Shown: piece after piece, positions 1 through 9,805 of the stretch
Layout: every line of letters starts with the position of its first letter
Position numbering within the stretch: the stretch's first letter is position 1
From: Alopecurus myosuroides
Lineage: Eukaryota; Streptophyta; Magnoliopsida; Poales; Poaceae
Length of the DNA stretch: 64,000 nucleotides
Reading direction: 5' to 3'
Assembly (NCBI GenBank): GCA_028641055.1
Contig: CM054062.1
Location: 139,666,682 to 139,730,681, forward strand
Notes under the pieces: model-generated
Seen by the model: only the letters and a program-made list of their open reading frames with translations
What the model was told of the DNA's origin: nothing
The model's database searches: none
Made by a program: the position numbers and the translations under genes

Positions 1-1
1 A

Positions 2-154
2 TGGGAAGGGCCGTTCATTGTGAGCAAGGCTCTACACAATGAAGCGTACTACCTTGTAGATGCGCAACCATCACAGAAGAACAGGCCGGATAAATCTGGG
101 GAGGAATCCAAACGACCCTGGAATGTAGCTCTACTTCGTCGCTTTCATTCATGA
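2..154 (+). CDS. Gypsy polyprotein, integrase C-terminal end (partial)
   Basis: The frame is open from base 2 to the TGA at 152-154. It begins WEGPFIVSKALHNEAYYLVD, the classic end of a Ty3/gypsy integrase: the GPF/Y module, then a short tail ending NVALLRRFHS. In full elements this module follows the catalytic DDE core and contacts DNA or chromatin during cDNA insertion. There is no chromodomain after it, as expected for non-chromoviral lineages such as Tat. No break is seen in the 50 visible codons. The gene is 5'-truncated by the window edge. Confidence 0.85.
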   Translation, partial: WEGPFIVSKALHNEAYYLVDAQPSQKNRPDKSGEESKRPWNVALLRRFHS

Positions 155-823
155 GCAAAAAAGTGTGTATGTATCCTCTTATCCGAGTTAAACTCCTACT
201 CTGCAATCTGAAATTGAACTCGGGGACTACCCTCGTCCAAGCTTGTTCTAAGTGTTTCTATTCTTCTGTATCTTTGTCTACTCGGTTGCTACGCTTAGAA
301 TTTCAAAAGCATACAAAGTAGTGTGTTTATACTCACCGGACACTCTGCGACTCTGCTGCTGTTCGCAAACCGGCTTCATGGCAAGCCAGAGAACAAGCCA
401 AAGAGTCAATGAACACATGAAAAATTGCAAAGGGAATGACGCGTATGGCAACCGAATAGAGTGTTTTTTACTGTTTGTTGTTAACTTTTTCGGCTATGTG
501 GTGGGTAGCGTTACTATGACTGTTTCCAAGTGGCTAAGTATTTGAAACTCCAACTTTGAACCCTTGTGACTCGAATACCAAAAAAGCAACAAGTTGCAGG
601 TAAGAGCTGAGATAAAAAGGAAGGGTGGATGAAAAATGAAACTCGGGGACTCGCATGATAACGCAACCCGGCATCAAGCCAGAGCTGCTCAAATTGCTAA
701 GTATAAAACATCAAGTGAAATAAAACTGAGTAGCAACAAGAAGAGTAATTGTTTGATACATCTGCACCCGGCATTCCGGGGATCTGATAAAAAGTTTTGA
801 AGCATAAGTGTTGCAGGACAGAA
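155..823. other. Spacer between pol and the antisense gene
   Basis: No coding pattern is seen on either strand. It is the 3' flank shared by the sense pol transcript and the antisense gene, which converge here. It holds several copies of the element-wide word ACTCGGGGACT, which also occurs near the PPT. Confidence 0.5.
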
Positions 824-3800
824 CTAGCTTGAGGTCGCGGTGTTATCCAGGTTGGCAGTGGCGGCATCTGCTTCAAGATTGGCAGCAGCTTGATCGGAGG
901 TGGCGGTGGCCACCGAGATGGGGTCGGACTGGGCGCGGAGTAGCGCCGCGTCACCAAGTGCCGTGCCGGAAGAGGAGCACATCTCGGGAGTTGCACCCTG
1001 GGTGGCATCATGGCTCTCAGCTTCTTCCTCGCTACCCGCGGTGGCCTTGCCCTTCCCGCACTTCCCCTTCTCGGGGCTTGTCTCCTCAAAGAAGCCCAAG
1101 TCCTCCGACTCGGTCTCCTCGTCATCATCTTCGTCGTCATCATCACCTTCCGCGTCCGTGTCAGGCTCGGTGAGGCCTTCGACGAAGCGCGCGGTGTCCA
1201 CGTAGGAGGCGATCTCATATGCGACTGCCTGGCGGCGAGTCGCACACTCGGGATCCTTCTCCCACTTCGAGTCCTAGCGCATCTCGAGGATGGTGTTGAG
1301 ATTGAGATTCTCATACCAGCTGCAAATGAAGAGCAGGAGCATGTCGGCGCCTGCCCGAGCTCCGGATGCGCGCCATTTCTTCAATTCGTCTTTGACACCG
1401 TTGAGCTTCTCGGCAAGCGCGCGGATGGTCCTTGGCAAAGGTTCTTGGGGCCAGAACAGCGCATGAAGCTTGAAGGCCGTGGATGCCAAATCAGTGCCCA
1501 AGCCCCTCAGACGCTGAACTTGCCCCTGCAGATTTGTGAAGCTATCTTCAATGGAAGCCTTGGTGTCCATGGGCAATCCCTTCTCGGTTCGAAGTTCTCG
1601 TGCCTTAGACAGGGCAGGCTTGCAAGCCGAGCAGAGGTCGGGGAAGATTTCTGAAAATGCTATCAGAAAGGATTAGAAACAGAGACAGAGAAGAGATACA
1701 AATCAAGCCACAAAGAGGAAGAAGGAAACAGGAAGGCGCAGAGGAGCGAGAACTTACTGTTCAGGTCGCAGAGTAGCGATTGCAGCTTCCTCTTCCACGA
1801 ATCCTCGTCAGCAATATGCCTCTCTTCAACCCTGCGGAACTCGACTAGCTGGCTCATGAGGTCCACATTGCTCTTCTTGAGCACCTCGTTCTCCAACTCG
1901 AGGGCCCGCTGCTTGGCCTTGAAGTCTGCCTCCATCTTGTCCTTCTCGGCAGTCAGATCTAGGGCGTCCTGGAGGGCAGATTTTAGTTTAACCTGCAGCG
2001 GTTCCATCTCGGTGAGATGTCGACTCTTGAACTCCACCTCCAGGTCTGCAATCTGCTGCTTCAACTCGGCAGGTTTCAGACAGTCAAGATGCTCCTCGCG
2101 GAACTTCTTGTATTCTTCTGCGGACAGAAGCGGTACAGTAAGCAGGATAGCCACAAGAAAGGACTAAAATAACCAAGAAGACGACAACTCACCCTCGAGT
2201 TCCTTAATCTTGCTTTCAGCGGATTCGACGAAGACATGGCAGTGTTTGTGCTCATCCGTCAGCGTCTCAAGTTTGCCTGCAGAGTAGAGGGAGTTAGAGC
2301 AAAGAGCACGGACGGGCGTAAACAAAAAACGCACTAACTGAAAAGCTAGAAGCTTACTCTCGAGTGCTGAAATCTGGAGAGCACGATCCAGGGCTGCCTT
2401 CTCCGTTTCAGCATCGGTCTTGCGCTCCGCTTCCAGGGCCTCGAGGCGCCTCTTGGTAATGGAGTGGTTCCAGAGCAGACGCCGGAAGAGGGTTGTCCTC
2501 TTCAAGAGGCTATTCTAAAAAAGCAGAAAGAAAAGGAGTTAGACATGGTTTTGAAGATTTGGCCCGAGAAGACGGCAACTCGGTTGAGTACCCGTCTACT
2601 CGGCCCGAATCTCGGGGACTGGATAGTGGTTAAGGAGAAAGAGAAGAGTAGAAGAAGAAGGAAATCGCAACTCGGAGCAATAAACTGCAACTCGGAAAAA
2701 GCAAACACAACTTACAGCATAAGTTTGCTCGAGGTCTTCTGCAGCTTTGCGGTGGACGAACAGCTTCGTGGCCAGCGTGCTAGTGGCGGACGAGATAGTC
2801 ATTGGGTTGTAGCCAATGTCCGCCTTGTTCCAGTCGGTGCGCCAATGGTCCAGCGGGCCCAAGGTCATGCCATCCCAGGTTGGGTTGCCAAGGAAATCGC
2901 TCTCCCACACCGTGTCGATGAAGCCGGCCCGGTCGATTATCTGCTCGAGGCCTGCGGACTGCACCTCAGTCTCTTGGGCCTCGCGCGAGAAGATCGAGAG
3001 GGCCTTCTTCTTCTTTTCCGACAACTTGGCATCCACAGCTGTGGCCTGCTTGCCCTTTGTAAGCACGGCCTTCTTCTCGTCCGCGGTCAGTTTGATGCCA
3101 TACTGCTGGGCCGTCCGCACCATGTAGGGCAGGTAGCCAGGCGGATCCTAAGCGCTTGATCCTGCGTTTACGCCAGCGGGACTGCCAGAAGCACCTGCGC
3201 CAGCAGAACTGCCAGGAGCGCCAATGGTGAGCTGCCCAGCTTTTGCGGCAGGCTTCGCGGGAAGTTTAGGCGGCGGCATCTTGGCAGAATCCTGCGCAGC
3301 GTTGCGCGGTGGATTCTTGCGGACTGCGGCAGCAGGCTGAGTAGCCGGCTTCTCGGCAGCATCCGCCTTCTTGATGTTCTGCTTGGCTGGAGAGCTTGGT
3401 GCGGTCTTCTCGGTGTTCTGTTTGGCTGGAGGGTTTGCCAGGGTCTTGGCCTTCTTTGCTGGAGGGCTGGAGGCGGTAGGTGGAGCAGCCTGCTGAGTAG
3501 GCGGCACAGGGGGCCGGCTACTCGGCGCAGCGTCTGGCTGCGCTTGGCTCTGCGGGTCCTGCTCCACCGCAGTCGTCTCAGCCCGCTGCTCGGCAGCGGG
3601 ATTTGGTCGTGCATCTTCTTGTACTTCTACCCGTGGCTGGGCCGCGGGATCATCTTGGGCAGCAGCCTCAGCATCCGGCTGCTCCTGGGTCTCTTCCTGC
3701 CGCTCAAGGGCGGCACGGTGGTGATTCTCGGTATCTTGTTCGATATTCTCCCCAGCTGAAGCAGCAGGGGGAGAAGGGGGTCTCTCGTCATGAACGACAT

Positions 3801-5993
3801 CCCGCGCGTCTGGCTCTGCGCGGGCCTGCTGCTCCGTGTCCATATCTTGGGCACCAGCGCCGGGGTCCTGGGCGTGGGCGCCTTCCTCTTCTTCCTTCGC
3901 GGGAGAGGACTCACGCGTCCTATCCTGTGCGGCAGGCTCCTCCTCGTCCTCATCAAGATTGATGAGCGACTCGGGGTCGACAGGTGTTTTCTTTTTGGAC
4001 TTGGCGGGGGCAGCAGCAGCATCAGCGTCCAAGGGAGCGCTAAAGAGAAAAAGGAGTTCAGAAAAGCGGAGGGAAAGAGGAACACCAGGAAGCATTAACA
4101 AGATGTAAACCAGAGGGAAAAACTACTTACCCTTTGCGGGAAGGAGGTGGCCTTCGGCCTGAGACCTGCTTCTTCTTCTTCTCGGCTTTCGGCTTCTTGG
4201 CGGGAGGCTCTTGAGCACCGCTACCCGTCCTCTTCCGAGTGGTGGGAGCGGCCACCACAACCGGATTGACGTCAAGGACGTCCTCGTCTTCCTCCTCCGC
4301 GTCGGCGTCGTCTGCAGAGTAGGAAAGAAGAAGCAGATGAGAAGTATAAAGGAAGAAGAGATAGCGCTACCCGTAGCTGCAGAGGCAAGCTCAATCACCT
4401 TCTTCTTCGTCCTCAGACCAATTCTGAATGGAAGCATCAATGTGGTGCTTACCATGCTGTTCGGCATGAGGGACACAGAGGGTGTCCTGGGTGTCGTAAG
4501 CGGTCTCGTCATCCTCCGTCCGGTCTGGGTCCCAGTTGGACTCAAGGAGCTCCTCGTTCTCAGCAAGCTGGCGATCAAGGTGCTGTAAACACAAGCAAGC
4601 AGCACAAATCAGTTGGGTAATACAAGGAAATCTACCCGGAGCGGGGTGCAAACACAAAGCATACTTTAGCAAAGGTCCTACTCGACATGGCGTGCACACA
4701 CGAAGCACATAAGGCCTAACAGATGCTAGCAAGAGTTCTACTCGACATGGCGTGCACACACGAAGCACATAAGGCCTAACAGATGCTAGCAAGTGTTCTA
4801 CTCGACATGGCGTGCATGCACAAAGCACATAAGGCCTAACAGATGCTAGCAAATGTTCTACTCGACATGGCGTGCACACACAAAGCATATAGGGCCTAAC
4901 AGATACTAGCAAGTGCTCTACTCAACGTGGCGTGCAAACGCAGAGCACATGAAGCCTAGTGGATACTAGCAGGAGTTTCTACTCGGCACAACATGCGAAT
5001 ACTAAGCATCCTAAGCTGGAAGGCCGTCTACTCGGCATCATGATGCAAAGACAAAGCATAACAGTACTAACCTGTCCGATGGGCTTCGTGCGGCTGTACG
5101 GCACGAAGCCGTACTGCCAGTTGTCGGTGAGGCCAGTGCTCATGATCGAGCGCGCCCAGACGGCCAAATCCGCGTTGCTCAACTCGAACGTGGTCGTCCG
5201 TGTGCAGTCTCTATTGCCCCCCATGTAGCACATGAGGTGCGCACGGTGCTGCAGCGGGAGCACTCGCCTGGAGATCCAGCAGGCGATGGGGTCGTCGCTC
5301 TTCAGCCCCAAATCCTTCAGCTGGGCCAGGCGCTGGTTCATCTGCTTGATGTCGCCTTCCAGAGCGGGCTTGAATCCCCAATTCTGTTGGGTGGACGCCG
5401 TGTTCGTCCACTTGGGGAGGTGGATCCGGTCCACAATCGGCGCTCCCTCTTCGACAGCAACGTTCTTCACGTAGAAGAACGACCGCTGCCACTTGCGCAC
5501 GGAGTCAAGGCCCTTTATGCGCGGGTGGTTGGTCCCGCCACGTTCTGCTTCCTGGCTTGGGCATGGCGCTGCCGGTCTTGGTCATGCTGCGGGTGCTCTC
5601 CGTGCTACCCGGCTTGGGCACGCTCTGCTTCCTGAAGAAGAAGTAGCGCGCCCAGGTGTGCACCGTGGGGCGCACACCCAAGAACGCCTCGCACACCACG
5701 GCGTGGTATGCGAGCATGACGATGGCGTTCGGCGGTAGGTGGTGTGGTTGAAGGCCGAAATGGTTGAGGAAGGAGCGGAAGAAGTCGGAGACGGGAAGCC
5801 CGAATCCTCGCTTGAAGTGAGCGAGGAACACGACGAACTCGTCCGCCTCCGGGGTGGGGACGAGCTCGCCGTTCGAGGGCCTGCAGCGCACGCCGGCGGG
5901 AACCCGGCGGGTGTTCACGAGCCACTGGCAATCGTCTGCCGTGACCTCGGAACCAGCCCACCCGGCGCGGGCGTCGTCGTCGCGGGCCATCAA
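824..5993 (-). pseudogene. Antisense 8-exon gene of the Tat element (Transposase_28 domain)
   Basis: Eight exons join with GT-AG junctions and consistent phase: 5993-5072, 4582-4399, 4311-4131, 4039-2716, 2514-2358, 2276-2193, 2117-1758 and 1650-824. Exon 1 holds the plant 'putative gypsy type transposon' domain (about residues 15-135; FVVFLAHFKRGFGLPVSDFF, then HHLPPNAIVM). Exons 3-4 are acidic and Ala/Pro/Lys-rich with runs such as AEKKKK, which look nucleus-directed and disordered. Exons 4-8 are helical and coiled-coil-like (LETLTDEHKH, KKFREEHLDCLKPAEL). Exon 8 ends in an acidic EGDDDDEDDDEE tract and stops at 824. Three breaks are seen: a frameshift in exon 1 between about 5560 and 5505, a TAG at 3148-3150 in exon 4 and a TAG at 1274-1276 in exon 8. 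Products of this type are known only as Tat accessory antisense ORFs. Function unknown. Confidence 0.75.
4678..4985. repeat. 60-bp minisatellite in intron 1 of the antisense gene
   Basis: About five tandem copies with a 60-base period. Each begins CTACTCGACATGGCGTGCA and contains AAGCACATAAGGCCTAACAG, with a few substitutions per copy. The left copies are near identical and the rightmost is most diverged. The array lies entirely within the 5071-4583 intron, so it would be removed on splicing. Confidence 0.9.
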
Positions 5994-6179
5994 GAAGAGG
6001 AGATTCGGGAAGATTCGGTGGAGATCTGTGGAGAGTTGGTGGAAATCGCTAGCCTTTCGGCGTCGCAGGGAGCAGCGGCACAGTGAGATGTGCAGCGGCG
6101 GAGCACTCTGTGGCGGCGGAGATGCGAAGAGACAAGGGATGAATGCGAGCGGGAGGGGGAAGAAGGAGTTACCGAGGGG

Positions 6180-6188
6180 GTATTTATC
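6180..6188 (-). promoter_or_regulatory. Possible TATA box for the antisense gene
   Basis: On the minus strand the sequence reads GGGATAAATACCCCC, a good plant TATA element, about 190 bases upstream of the ATG at 5993. The purine-rich stretch between would be a normal-length 5' UTR. This suggests the antisense gene has its own promoter and does not depend on the LTR. Placement is inferred from sequence only. Confidence 0.45.
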
Positions 6189-6686
6189 CCTCCCCTCGGA
6201 TAGCCGTTACCAGTAACGCTAGTGGGATCAGTTGTGCGCAGAGATCGTGCGACGTGGGGTGTGGGCCGGTTAGAAACGCACACAGCGCAGTTCGCGCGCG
6301 TAACGGCCGCAATCAATCCCATGTCGAGATCGTGGGTGATAACTGCACTTGATGTGACCTAACGGGCCAGCGGGCCCAGGCCGCAGTGATGGACGCGTGG
6401 CCTGCCATATCCCGGGCACCGAGGCATCGGGTGTACGAGAACTTGACACGTGCCCAGTTGCAGTGCGGAAAGGCGGATTTGGTCTGCCACGCCGAGATTC
6501 TCTCCAGGAATTCCGCAAAGTCCTTTTACTCGGCGACAGAGAAGATAAAAGGCCCTATTCGGAAAAGAAGAAACTCGAGACAGAGTTAAGGGCTACTCGG
6601 AGGTTCTACTCAGCAACCTAAGGCTCAAAGGCAACATTGGCTTTTAAGCTGGCAGAGCCCAGTGAACAAGTTCGCAGGACTCTACC

Positions 6687-6701
6687 AGCTTCGGGGACTA
6701 A
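6687..6701 (+). other. Polypurine tract before the 3' LTR
   Basis: AGCTTCGGGGACTAA lies directly before the LTR start TGTCGGGG. It matches the form of plus-strand priming sites in grass gypsy elements and fixes the element's orientation as +. Confidence 0.65.
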
Positions 6702-7487
6702 TGTCGGGGGGTTACCCCCGAGTAGGGTAAAGGCAAGTGCTAAGGGCAAAGATCAGAAGAGACGTTTGGCAGAGTAGCTGGCTACCCGGTACTCGCTACC
6801 CGGTCGACTGCTATTCGGCCGTACACATTGATGGCCAGAAGAAAGAATCAAGGAAGTTATTCTCCTCCGAGTAGAGGAAGTGGTCCGAGTAGAAATGGCG
6901 GTCTCCTACTCGGGCCAGAAGTCAAAGGATCCGTTCTGACACAGGATCCCGCGTATCCTGGGTCCGTACTGGGGCACTGTTCATCTGCAGAGCGCGTGCC
7001 TGTCCGCGCCAGTGTGTCAGCAGGGCGTCGCAGGTTAAGGGGGGCCTACCCCGTGACAGTGTCAGTGATAACAGATCAGCTTCTTGGTTTTGCACAATGA
7101 CTTTACACACGGAGACAAACTTGGAAGCCAAAGCTGTCAGCGGGAAGCTGAAGTGTACAGTGTGCACACTATGTCGACATCTTGGCTGTATCCGCCTGGG
7201 CACCAGTATATAAGGTGCCCTGCCTCCTCCTGCGCGAGGGACGACACGACTAAGGGCTACAGTTACCTAGAGAGAAGAATGGCTACTCGGTTGTAAGCAT
7301 AACCTGTACTGTGGCTACTCGGTAACACCCGAATACAAAGAGAGAAAGGCAGGAGTAGGGGTTTTACCTCCACACGAGGGCCCTGAACCTGGGTAGATCT
7401 TGTTGTTTGCAGTGCTAGTTTCATACTCATGCGGCTACTCGCTGCGTGATCCCTCCCCGAGCGCCTCCAGCGTCCATCGTCCCCACA
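6702..7487 (+). repeat. 3' LTR of the Tat element
   Basis: Starts TGTCGGGGGGTTACCCCC and ends CGTCCCCACA, giving TG...CA ends with a short imperfect inverted repeat. The next base starts CACTA transposase sequence. A TATATAAGG core-promoter-like motif lies near 7206-7215. The other LTR is outside the window, so the right edge rests on the CA dinucleotide and on the resumption of the CACTA reading frame. Confidence 0.65.
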
Positions 7488-8826
7488 TCTTTAGCCATCC
7501 TATGGCATCTGCCATGACACCACCACGACACTGGTCTATGTAACTTTTTCAACGTCATCACTCGGAAGTCGATCACCATGAAGAAACTCGGAAGGTTGCA
7601 GGAAGAGATCGTTACGATCCTATGCGAGCTTGAGATGTACTTCCCGCCCGCATTCTTCGACATAATGCTCCATCTCTTGGTCCATATCGTAGATGATATA
7701 ATCGATCTCGGGCCGGCATTCCTGCATAACATGATGCCGTTCGAAAGAATGAACGGGGTCATCAAAGGTTTCGTTCGTAACATGTCACATCCGGATGGAA
7801 GCATCGTCCAGGGGTTTCTGACCGAAGAGCGAATCTCTTTCTGCGAGAATTATCTGGACGTCGAAAAGCCGTTTGGTTTGCCGGAAAACAAGCACATTGG
7901 CAGATTCGAGGGAGCAGGCCACAAAACGGGCAGGCGGGAAATGCAAGTGGCCTTTGAGGGACGGACATCCGACTTTTACAGGGCCAACTTAGTTGTACTT
8001 CAGCACATCGACGGTGTGGATCCTTGGTTAGAAGAGCACAGAAAAATGATAGCAAACAATGCTCGCAAGCCGATGACCGAAGCCGATATACTAAGAGCGC
8101 ACACCTCTTTCGTTCGCTGGTTCAAAGACCAGATTGATGCTGATCCCCCGACAATGACCAGCGAGAACGGTAAACTAATTTTGGCTTTGTCATATGGCCC
8201 CGCGCCCAACCTCATGACTTACCAAGCATACGATATCAACGGGTTCACATTCTACACGGAGGAAAAAGACAAAAATAGCGACTACCAGAACTCTAGGGCA
8301 ACGATGGAATCCTACACAGGTGATGTCAAGAAAAGATACTACAGAAGGATCGAGGACATCTGGGAGCTTGACTACGCTGGTGAGAAGGTGCCGATGTTTC
8401 GTGTCAGATGGGCTAAGAACGTCGAAACTGAAGGCAAATATTTTTGTCACCATGTGTATACCTGAAGCCAACAAATGCAAGACCACAAATGCCACCGCTC
8501 AAAATGAGCCATGGGTACTAGCTAATCACGTGGAGCAATGCTTCTTCATAACCGACCCCTCCAGGCCTAGCCGTGTTGTCGTAAGGAGAGGAAAAAGGAA
8601 CGTTATCGGAATGGATGGAGTTGCTAACGAGAATGACTTTGACGGCCTCGTCGGAGACCCAGTGATAGAAGAACCCGATGAAGACAATGCAACATACACC
8701 AAAAGAAGAAGCAGGACCACTCTACCTAGGTCAGGTGATCCCAGCACAAGAAGAAGTAATCAGATAGGGGTAAAGTATACAACGACATCCAAGAAGGGAA
8801 ATAAGAAGATTGTGATGAAACGATGA
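7488..8826 (+). pseudogene. CACTA TNP2-type transposase, C-terminal part
   Basis: A DUF4218-type segment comes first (LCNFFNVITRKSIT, then LQEEIVTILCELEMYFPPAF and MMPFERMNGVIKGFVRN, about 7530-7890). A DUF4216-type segment follows (LMTYQAYDINGFTFYTEEKD to KVPMFRVRWAK, about 8200-8420), then the C-terminal part QCFFITDPSRPSRVVVRRGK and a basic tail stopping at 8824-8826. In intact family members this protein binds subterminal repeats and carries out cut-and-paste transposition. Breaks seen: loss of frame near 7490-7520 at the Tat insertion edge (in-frame TGA at 7515), and a shift near 8440 in a T run, after which coding continues in another frame. The N-terminal catalytic region is not in the window. 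Confidence 0.85.
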
Positions 8827-9119
8827 GACAGAAACAGTTGTGACGATGGAACTATCATTAACATTGTATTATTATGTGCAACTCTTTCTTAATTAAATCG
8901 ATAACAGTGTGATCGATGTGCGTTTTGCCGACGCAACTATCTTATATTATATATCCTCTTCGATCTAAATAACTACAATTAATATTCCATTTTATCTTAT
9001 TACTATCCTCTACATTGAAATTAGCTTTATTACTATCCTATTTTATTTTAGGCACAATAGATAAATTAAGAATAAGGAAAAGAAAAGACAAAAGGAAAAA
9101 GGGAAAAGAAAAAAAAACA

Positions 9120-9346
9120 AAGATATCCCCGGCGCGCAGGCATGCATACGCGTCGATGCTAAGATAGCCCCGGCGCGCAAGCATACGGACGCGCCGACGC
9201 TAAGGTTGCATCCGGCCTAAAAGGGATGGGCCCACCCCACTTAGGGCCGGTGCGCCGGCGCTATTTCGTGCCTCACTGCCAAGTGCCCCCCAACGTATCC
9301 CGGCGCGCCAGTGTGACCGATGCACCGACGCTAATTCTATCACTGG
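9120..9346. repeat. CACTA subterminal repeats
   Basis: Four degenerate units of the form CCCCGGCGCGC...ACGCGCCGACGCTAAG, spaced about 50-60 bases. The same motif and orientation recur at 21290-21526 next to a clear CACTA terminus. Such units are the transposase binding sites of the family. Confidence 0.7.
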
Positions 9347-9351
9347 GAGAG

Positions 9352-9776
9352 TGTTAGACCCTGCTACTGATTTTAACTGAAGAACACTGAAGAAATTCAG
9401 AATCGAGAAGGGAGTTGCGATTTCAGATACCAATTGCTCACGAACAGGTTCGATACAAGGAAGATAGGCCAGACCCTCAACAGAGGCGGCTAGGGTTTAC
9501 CCCAATTACACAAGATGATCTCTACCCATCTACCGAAAGCAACTAAATAGCAAGGAATTCACTAAACGACAACAGAGAGAGCAGGTGAACTAGTACGATG
9601 AGCTGGAAAGTGAACAACGACTCCAGGAAGCGCTTCAGCCGTTGGATATACGATGAGTGGAGGAGCTGGGTTAAGTCTGGCGCGAAACGGTACTTCTAAT
9701 CTCAGACGTCGACTGTGATCTTGACGGTTGCGCTTGAATAGAAGAGCCTAACGGCTAGTGAGTACTGGGTCTGACA
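9352..9776 (-). repeat. 3' LTR of the Reina-like element
   Basis: Begins TGTTAGACCCTGCTACTG and ends GGGTCTGACA on the + strand, giving TG...CA ends. Same length as the copy at 12181, with seven substitutions and no indels seen. Confidence 0.93.
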
Positions 9777-9790
9777 ATGCCCCCCTCTGA
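9777..9790 (-). other. Polypurine tract of the Reina-like element
   Basis: On the minus strand it reads TCAGAGGGGGGCAT directly before the 3' LTR, the expected place for plus-strand priming. Confidence 0.8.
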
Positions 9791-9805
9791 AGACTCAACT
9801 TGTCC

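Larger units (their letters stand above)
1..7487 (+). mobile_element. Tat-type Ty3/gypsy retrotransposon, 3' half
   Basis: The element enters the window inside pol and runs to its 3' LTR. Seen in order: the last 50 codons of an integrase C-terminus (2-154, +), a spacer, an antisense multi-exon gene (5993-824, minus), a polypurine-like stretch ending in GGGGACTAA, and an LTR that starts TGTCGGGG at 6702. A long 3' region carrying an antisense ORF with a 'putative gypsy type transposon' (Transposase_28) domain is a known feature of the Tat/Grande/RIRE2 lineage in grasses. The right LTR edge is followed at once by TNP2-type transposase coding sequence, so this element interrupts a CACTA transposon. 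The 5' LTR and most of pol lie outside the window, so the TSD cannot be checked. Confidence 0.8.

Noticed and set aside
1010..1654. Long + strand open frame
   Set aside because: It is the complement of exon 8 of the antisense gene, whose protein pattern, acidic tail and splice sites are on the minus strand.
4678..4985. Regular repeats resembling a CRISPR array
   Set aside because: The whole 60-base unit repeats with no unique spacers, and the context is a plant retrotransposon intron.
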